DNA of 64,000 nucleotides from Treponema sp. UBA4692 (GTDB lineage: Bacteria > Spirochaetota > Spirochaetia > Treponematales > Treponemataceae). Under the pieces are notes generated by a model, which was not told where the DNA came from, did no database searches, and was given only the letters and a program-made list of their open reading frames with translations. Location of the stretch: the NCBI GenBank assembly GCA_002404895.1, contig DHKO01000045.1:1-64000 (forward strand), given 5' to 3'. The position numbers were made by a program, and so were the translations under genes. Below are positions 59,057-64,000 of the stretch, piece by piece; the stretch's first letter is position 1, and each line of letters opens with the position of its first letter.

Positions 59057-61040
59057 ATGGATTCAAAAATTGAATCAAAGGCAAAATTAGAAAAATCTGG
59101 AAAATCGGATAAACCGAAGAGAACAAAAAAAGCCAAAAATGTTCTGAAAATTGCGGCGTTTTTGTTTCCGCTGATTTTCAGTGGCTGCGATTTTTCTTCT
59201 GCTGGCGAGGTTTTAGACGCGATTCTTGGCGGAAATGTTTCAGCCAAGGAAACTGCCTCTTGGAATTACGATTCAAAAAGGCCTGTTCATCTTGTAACAA
59301 GCGATGTCTTGACTCTGAATATTTCTGGCGACCTTTCCGGGAAAAATCTGTATTTGGTTCAGGTGAATCCGACGAGCAGCATAATTTCCTCAGGCAATTT
59401 AAGAACTGTTGTAAATTCAAAAAGCCTTTCTTCTTCCGCAAATAGTGCATTTCCTTTGAATAGTTCGCATTTAATGGGGGGGGGGTAACAGTTTAGCGGC
59501 TGATTTTTCCGACTTTAACGAGACGGATTTATCAGAATTGCTTGAAAATGAATCTTCCTTTAAATACAAGCATTTCATCGGAGAAGAACTTCCTGGGCTG
59601 CGCCGCTCTTCATCTTCGAGATTTGCTTCTCAAAGTCTTTCGTCCGTTTCTGCGAATTCTTCAATCGCGGAAAAAACTTGGAATATCGGCGATAAAAAAT
59701 CAGTTTACGTTGACACAGACAGCGCAATGTCAACTTTCAGCAAGAAAAGCGCGACTTTGAGGGCGAAAAGCGGCAGCTGTTACGTCTGGATTGTTGACGA
59801 TTACTTTTCTGAGTCCGCTGGCGGCGACAAAGCCGGAACTGAAATCGCAGAAAAATACGCTGAAAAATTCGAGGAAATGTATCCTTACATCACAAAAGTT
59901 TTTGGTGACGAGTCAAATAAAATCATAAATCTTTCTTCGGACAAAATCGACGATATAAAAACTTTGAGCGACACTGGCGAGAAAATAAATATCGTTGTTT
60001 ACGACATCGGGGACGACTACGGAAAATCTTCCCAAACCGGCGTTGCAGGCTATTTTTACTCAAAAGATTATTATTACGCTTCGCCTGCGTACTTGGCTTT
60101 GAATTCTAGTTATGAACTTGTCGAAAAGTCGAATGTCGGAAAATATTTTTATATTGATTCCGTTTATGCGAATTCTGATTTTGATGACACGATTTCAACT
60201 TTGGCGCATGAATTTCAGCATATGGTCAATTTTAACCAGAAAAATATGGCTTCTCTAAAATCGGTTCTTGCTGGAACTTCCTCAAAAACGCTTTCGCCTG
60301 ACTCAAACTACAACGAAATGCTTTCTATGCTTTGCGAGGATATGATGCAGGAAAAGCTTGGGCTTGAAGATTATGCGTCTCCGAAGAACAGAATTCAGAC
60401 TTTCAACGCTTATTACAGTTTGTCTGGAATGAGAGAGTATAGAAATGATGAAAATTCCGTGCTTTCTTACTGCACTGCGTATGCGTTTGGCTCGTGGCTT
60501 TCGCGTCAATACGGCGGCGCGGCTTTAGTCAAAGAGATTTCAACAAATTCTTATGACGGAAACGACTCGATTGTGAACGCGGTCAACAAAGTGAACGGAA
60601 CTTCAAAAACGTTTGATGACTTGTTTGCGGAATTTACGGTTGCGGTAACGGGAATTTCTTCTTCGCATAGTTCAGTTTACACGCACAATCAAAATGCGGC
60701 GAAAAGCATTTCTTGCAATTCTTATTATTATCCGATGAAAGCTTTTGACTTGTGGAGCCGTGATTCTGTCGTTTATGAAAATGCCGGCTCCAAATACGTT
60801 TACAGTTTCAGTCTTGAAAACACAGAATTTCAGACAAAAATGAACAGCTACAAATATTCGCTTTACGATTTTAACGGGCCTTTTGTGTTTTCCAATTATG
60901 TTTCTGGCGTGGACTTACGTCCAGAATATGGAATGATAGTCCGCGGAATAGGAAAATACGGCTCGAATGTAACTTCCGACACGCTCACATTCTCGTCTTC
61001 TGGAGCTTCAGGGCTTTATTTGTACGTTGTGATTCAGTAA
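59057..61040 (+). CDS. Phase-variable M30-like metalloprotease lipoprotein, frame broken at a 10-G tract
   Basis: Two frames together make one gene. The first, 59057-59488, has AGGAG upstream, a long basic N-terminus and a lipobox FSGC (Cys44), and ends in TAA directly after ten G. If the tract had nine (or twelve) G, translation would run on without a stop as GGGNSLAADFSDFNETDL into the second frame, to 61040, giving about 660 residues. The downstream part has the zinc motif LAHEFQHMVNF (about residue 384) and a possible third ligand in NEMLSMLCEDMM, in the manner of M30 (hyicolysin-like) peptidases. As sequenced the gene is OFF. A sequencing error in the G run is the alternative. Confidence 0.82.
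59476..59485 (+). repeat. Poly-G tract (10 G), slippage switch
   Basis: Ten consecutive G inside the M30-like gene, in an otherwise AT-rich coding region and immediately before the TAA. The next longest G run I noticed in the window is six, near 22344. Confidence 0.9.
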
Positions 61041-61138
61041 GAGTGGCAAAACTCGTCATTCTGAATTTAAGGCGAGCGGAAAACTGCTTGATTTCAAAAG
61101 TTATATTTTCAGAATTTTCATTAAAAATTGCATTGAAG

Positions 61139-61360
61139 TTTCGGCGCGATGCCGAAAAGAACTTTTCATATTTGCAGTCGGTGCGATGCCGAATTTATGA
61201 TTTCTTTAAAATGACGCTTGGCAAAACGCCGAAAGCTGAAAATTCAAGAAAACGCGAATCGGCGTCATGCCGAATCAAGAAAATTGTAGAAAACAGCAAT
61301 CGGCGCGGAGCCGAAGTTCCGCTTTTTCAAAAAACGGCTTTCGGCAAAATGCCGAAAGCG
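61139..61360. repeat. 41-nt-period hairpin repeat array, locus 3 (TCGGC/GCCGA stems)
   Basis: Six hairpins start at 61141, 61178, 61218, 61259, 61300 and 61341, spaced 37, 40, 41, 41 and 41 nt, each with 5-nt arms and a 5-nt loop (GCGAT, GCGAT, AAAAC, GTCAT, GCGGA, AAAAT). The last has a 9-bp stem (GCTTTCGGC/GCCGAAAGC). Linkers include AATCAAGAAAATTGTA and AACAGCAA, shared with the array at 14657. It fills the gap between the convergent M30-like and chemoreceptor genes, and no gene is supported there. Confidence 0.92.
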
Positions 61361-61381
61361 CCGCAAATTGTTTTCCTCTTT

Positions 61382-62248
61382 TTACTGCATATCCTCAAAA
61401 ACGGCTTTTAGCTCGTAGACAAACGAGTAAAGGTCGTTAAAAAGCATTTCGTTCTTTGAGGCGCAGTCGCCGAACAGCTTCAGGCTTGCCGCGTTGTTCT
61501 GCTCCATTTCCGAAATGCTTTCAAGAACATTTTCAATCTCGTCCGCGTTTGATTCTACCAAAGAATTTATTCCGCTCACGCTCTGGTTGTTCATCTGCTT
61601 GACGTTTTCAAAACGCTGCATTGTGGCTTGCGCTTCGTCAGAAAGTCTTTTCAAATTTTCCGAATTTTCCTTCGTGAGCTTTTCAAGATTCGTGATTGAG
61701 TCCGCCAAAGTGTCAACATTCCGCTTGATTTCCTCGGAAGTCTTGTCCGTGTCGCCTGAAAGTTTTTTGACCTCGTTCGCGATAACCCGGAATCCTTTTC
61801 CCGCGTTTCCTGCCCGCGCCGCCTCAATTGACGCGTTGAAAGAAAGAAGATTCGTCTGCTGCGAGATGTTCTGAATGTCATTTATCTGGCTGCTGATTTT
61901 TTTTGCCTGCGAGATAAGGCTTTTGAACTGTTCCTCGTACTGCCGCTGCTCGGAGTCGATTTTGTCGATTGAAGAGCGGAGACCTTGTATTGCTAAAGTG
62001 ATTTCGTCAAGACGCTGAATGTTCTGGACCGCGTTTTCTGAAATCTCCTTTGTCTTTGCGCCCATCGCCTTTGTGCCTTCTTTCAAGTGCGCCATCGCTT
62101 CACGCTGGTTCTGCGCCGCTTTTTGCTGGCTTGCGCGGCTTTCAAGGTATTCTCGCAAGAATTCTCCGCCGATTGCGTCTTTTGCAAGATAATCAATCAA
62201 AGTCTCAACAAGTTTTTTTCCGCTTTTTACAAGATTTGTCTGTTCCAT
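61382..62248 (-). CDS. Soluble methyl-accepting chemotaxis-type signalling protein
   Basis: Cytoplasmic chemoreceptor of 288 residues without membrane segments or a recognisable sensor domain. A long coiled coil leads to the signalling tip (about 130-175: ISQQTNLLSFNASIEAARAG, GKGFRVIANEVKKLSG), which binds CheA and CheW. The C-terminal helix returns with NQSVSGINSLVESNADEIENVL. AAGGA lies before the ATG. The FIST-domain gene ends 31 nt upstream on the same strand, so the two are co-transcribed, and the FIST protein is the likely ligand sensor for this receptor (inference). Confidence 0.9.
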   Translation of the reverse strand: MEQTNLVKSGKKLVETLIDYLAKDAIGGEFLREYLESRASQQKAAQNQREAMAHLKEGTKAMGAKTKEISENAVQNIQRLDEITLAIQGLRSSIDKIDSEQRQYEEQFKSLISQAKKISSQINDIQNISQQTNLLSFNASIEAARAGNAGKGFRVIANEVKKLSGDTDKTSEEIKRNVDTLADSITNLEKLTKENSENLKRLSDEAQATMQRFENVKQMNNQSVSGINSLVESNADEIENVLESISEMEQNNAASLKLFGDCASKNEMLFNDLYSFVYELKAVFEDMQ

Positions 62249-62279
62249 TTTATGAATCCTTTTTTGCTGGCAAACGGAT

Positions 62280-63419
62280 TTATTCTCCGATTGTGACTGT
62301 AACTAAAGTCTGGTTGCAGTGGACTTTTCCGAGCTGCTCGCCGTAGCAGGAGAATCCGCAGAAAGTCGGGAACGCTTTTTTGTATTTTCCGATGATTTTT
62401 CCGCTTAGGTTTTCGCGCTCAAAATACATTGTCCGCGTTATGCAAGACATCATCAGGACAAATTTCGGATTTGGAACTGCAGCCTTGATTGCCGAGCAAG
62501 TCTCGTCGCATTTTTCTTCCGCGTTTCCGATGTGCATCATTTCAAGTGTTGAGTTCGGAACAATCCGGGCGAAAGTTGAAATTGAGCGGTCTGCGCCGAA
62601 TCCTGCCAGAGCCGCAATATGAAGCGCGCCGTTTATGTGTCTTCCGAACGGGTTTTCAAAAGTCATGTTCTCGGCCTGCCGTTCTGAAACTCCAAGCTGC
62701 TGCGCGTAGACTTCTTTTGCTGGTCTTCCGTTTATCTTGTAGATTTCTCGCTTTACCGGGTCTGACTGCGTTACATAAATCGTCTTTCCTGTCGGATTGA
62801 AGATATCTTCCTGCCTAATGTCAAATTTGCACGGAGTTTTCACAAAAAGCATAACCGCTCCGTCTTGAGTCGTCTTTCCGTTGTAGCTCACGAAAGTTTT
62901 CGCCTCTGCTCCTGTGAATCCTGCCGTTCCGCCCGCGAGCTTGAAGTCGTCGTTTTTTATAACCGAGTAGAAATTTGAAAGAATTGTCTCTTCCGCGTTG
63001 TAAACGCCGTTTATAAAAGTTATCGCGAACGCATTTTTATGGGATGACGTGTCGCCCGACCTGATTCCGCATGAGGAAAGCGCGCTTTCAATATCATCGT
63101 TGCAGGCAACAGGATATTTGCTTCCGTTTTCAATCAGAACTCCTTTTACTTTTGTGCCTGAGTCGCTCATCGTTGTAAGGATGACGGAATCGTTTTTGAA
63201 GCCGCTCATATCGATTTCGCCTGCGGTGCTTGTTCCGATTACTTCGCTTTCCGGGAATTTCTCCTTGATTGCCTGGGAAAGCTCCTCAAAATTATAATTT
63301 ATCGCCGCCATGAAAATCACGGCCTTGTATGCCTTTGAATCGTGTCTTAATTGCCTTGCCAAATCTTCCGCCGCGCTGAACGGGTCTGACATTCTTGTTG
63401 AAACAACTTCCTGTTCCAT
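62280..63419 (-). CDS. FIST-domain sensory protein
   Basis: Cytoplasmic FIST N + FIST C protein of 379 residues, a family proposed to bind small ligands such as amino acids. The N-domain has FMAAINYNFEELSQAIKEKF, VIGTSTAGEIDMSGF and LAGGTAGFTG (about 30-190). The C-domain has MMHIGNAEEKC and the final TFCGFSCYGEQLGKVHCNQT (about 300-372), characteristic of FIST_C. AGGAG precedes the ATG, and a well-spaced promoter lies about 70 nt upstream. It is transcribed with the soluble chemoreceptor gene. Confidence 0.9.
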   Translation of the reverse strand: MEQEVVSTRMSDPFSAAEDLARQLRHDSKAYKAVIFMAAINYNFEELSQAIKEKFPESEVIGTSTAGEIDMSGFKNDSVILTTMSDSGTKVKGVLIENGSKYPVACNDDIESALSSCGIRSGDTSSHKNAFAITFINGVYNAEETILSNFYSVIKNDDFKLAGGTAGFTGAEAKTFVSYNGKTTQDGAVMLFVKTPCKFDIRQEDIFNPTGKTIYVTQSDPVKREIYKINGRPAKEVYAQQLGVSERQAENMTFENPFGRHINGALHIAALAGFGADRSISTFARIVPNSTLEMMHIGNAEEKCDETCSAIKAAVPNPKFVLMMSCITRTMYFERENLSGKIIGKYKKAFPTFCGFSCYGEQLGKVHCNQTLVTVTIGE

Positions 63420-63487
63420 TGCAATTTTCTCCTGTTGAATGTCATTGAAAAACCGCTCCTAAAAAACAATGACAAATAATAAATTGA

Positions 63488-63516
63488 TTTTACACTTGGT
63501 TTACGGAATATTCAAT
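63488..63516 (-). promoter_or_regulatory. Sigma-70 promoter of the FIST-chemoreceptor operon
   Basis: On the minus strand TTGAAT (63511-63516), a 17-nt spacer and TAAAAT (63488-63493). The start site would be near 63481, about 60 nt before the ATG, and AGGAG is present. No sigma-28 flagellar-type motif is seen. Confidence 0.65.
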
Positions 63517-63528
63517 TTATTTTAAGAA

Positions 63529-64000
63529 TTATTGTCTTGAAGGAAAATTCAGCTTGAATGAAAGCGAGAAAAGCATATTGTCAAAGCCGTCGCCGCTTGA
63601 AACCGAGCCGAGCGGAAAATAGATTCTTGACTCAACGCCAGCTTTCCAGCCGTCAAAAATGCTCCGCGAGTACGAAAAAGCAACTTCAGGATAAATCATA
63701 TTCATAAAAGTTAGAAAATCGCTGTTTATGTCTTTGATGTCGTCTTTCGCGCTCGTTCCTGTTTTTGGATTCTTGTCGCTTTCTTCCACGCCGTTCGACA
63801 AAATTCCGTATCTGAACAAAAATCCGAGTCCGCCGTCAAGAGAAAAGCTGTTTTTGCCCGAAATCCATTTTTTGCCGCCGCATAAGTCGAGCAAAAATGA
63901 AATTGCCGTTGCCGTGCGGTTTTCAACTTCGGCTGGTTTTGCTTCTTCTCCGTTCCAAAGATAATAATTTGTGAAAAACGAGATTTTTGTCTGAAAATCG
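63529..64000 (-). CDS. Outer-membrane beta-barrel-like protein, C-terminal part (start outside window)
   Basis: The frame is open to the window edge, so the N-terminus is missing. The visible 157 or so residues alternate polar and hydrophobic positions in the manner of barrel strands (KISFFTNYYLWNG, ATAISFLLDLCGG, LDGGLGFLFRYGIL, YPEVAFSYSRSIF, AGVESRIYFPLGS, MLFSLSFKLNF). The last strand lies near the C-terminus, as in outer-membrane proteins. No named family is recognised. It sits upstream of the FIST operon promoter on the same strand. Confidence 0.65.
   Translation of the reverse strand, partial: DFQTKISFFTNYYLWNGEEAKPAEVENRTATAISFLLDLCGGKKWISGKNSFSLDGGLGFLFRYGILSNGVEESDKNPKTGTSAKDDIKDINSDFLTFMNMIYPEVAFSYSRSIFDGWKAGVESRIYFPLGSVSSGDGFDNMLFSLSFKLNFPSRQ

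Noticed and set aside
59538..61040. Independent gene starting at TTG 59538
   Set aside because: No ribosome site or signal peptide; the frame continues back to the G tract and fuses perfectly to the upstream lipoprotein start if one G is removed.
1..64000. tRNA or rRNA genes, insertion-sequence transposases, prophage genes
   Set aside because: I looked in the intergenic regions for T-arm and cloverleaf patterns and among the proteins for transposase or integrase motifs, and saw none that I could support.

Overview
The window looks like a host-associated Treponema (spirochaete) chromosome. The pointers are the run alaS, parvulin-like chaperone, nusB, TPR lipoprotein, groES, alternative sigma factor (an order I recall from Treponema pallidum, not checked here); groES without groEL; a short AlaRS that stops after its editing domain; many FSGC/LSSC-type lipoproteins; TPR proteins; and a poly-G tract inside a surface lipoprotein gene. 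The species cannot be fixed from sequence alone.

Layout. 1-6.4 kb: translation, folding and transcription genes, ending in a sigma-70-family factor whose upstream region carries a full match to a sigma-54 promoter. 6.5-13.5 kb: recG, a YggT membrane protein and dnaE on the minus strand. 13.8-17.5 kb: a DUF6261-like protein, then a more AT-rich Type II restriction-modification pair (C5 methyltransferase plus MvaI/BcnI-like endonuclease). 17.9-26.5 kb: MATE exporter, pth-mazG, clpP, a UPF0158-GNAT fusion, a DbpA-type RNA-binding protein, two metallo-hydrolases and a lipoprotein. 26.6-32.6 kb: a complete RND efflux operon (outer-membrane factor, adaptor, pump, small PII-like partner). 32.7-47 kb: a pseudouridine synthase, azlCD, uvrC, a LamG/FN3 protein, a large acidic TPR protein, an M24 peptidase, murJ and pepF. 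47-58.9 kb: adenosine deaminase with a degenerate tandem paralogue, mnmG, two lipoproteins, an ABC-F ATPase, galM-galK. 59-64 kb: an M30-like lipoprotein metalloprotease interrupted at a 10-G tract, a FIST sensor plus soluble chemoreceptor operon, and part of an outer-membrane barrel.

The least ordinary content is a family of short palindromic repeats. Three separate intergenic arrays (14.7, 33.3 and 61.2 kb) share a 41-nt period. Each unit carries a hairpin of 5-nt arm, 5-nt loop and 5-nt arm, and the stem sequence differs between arrays while base pairing is kept. A related composite palindromic element of about 130 nt occurs twice: in frame inside uvrC, where it adds about 70 residues, and just upstream of the divergent LamG/FN3 gene. 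A second, GC-rich dispersed element occurs at six or more places, one of them also inside uvrC. AT-rich direct and inverted repeats have expanded in frame in recG and in the GNAT gene. Together these resemble the palindromic elements known to invade Rickettsia genes, but they look different in sequence and design.

Regulation that can be read: the sigma-54 promoter ahead of the alternative sigma factor suggests a relay like the RpoN-RpoS pathway of Borrelia; the G tract suggests on/off phase variation of the M30-like protein; and several genes have a TATAAT-like box only 6-9 nt ahead of the ATG, consistent with leaderless transcripts.
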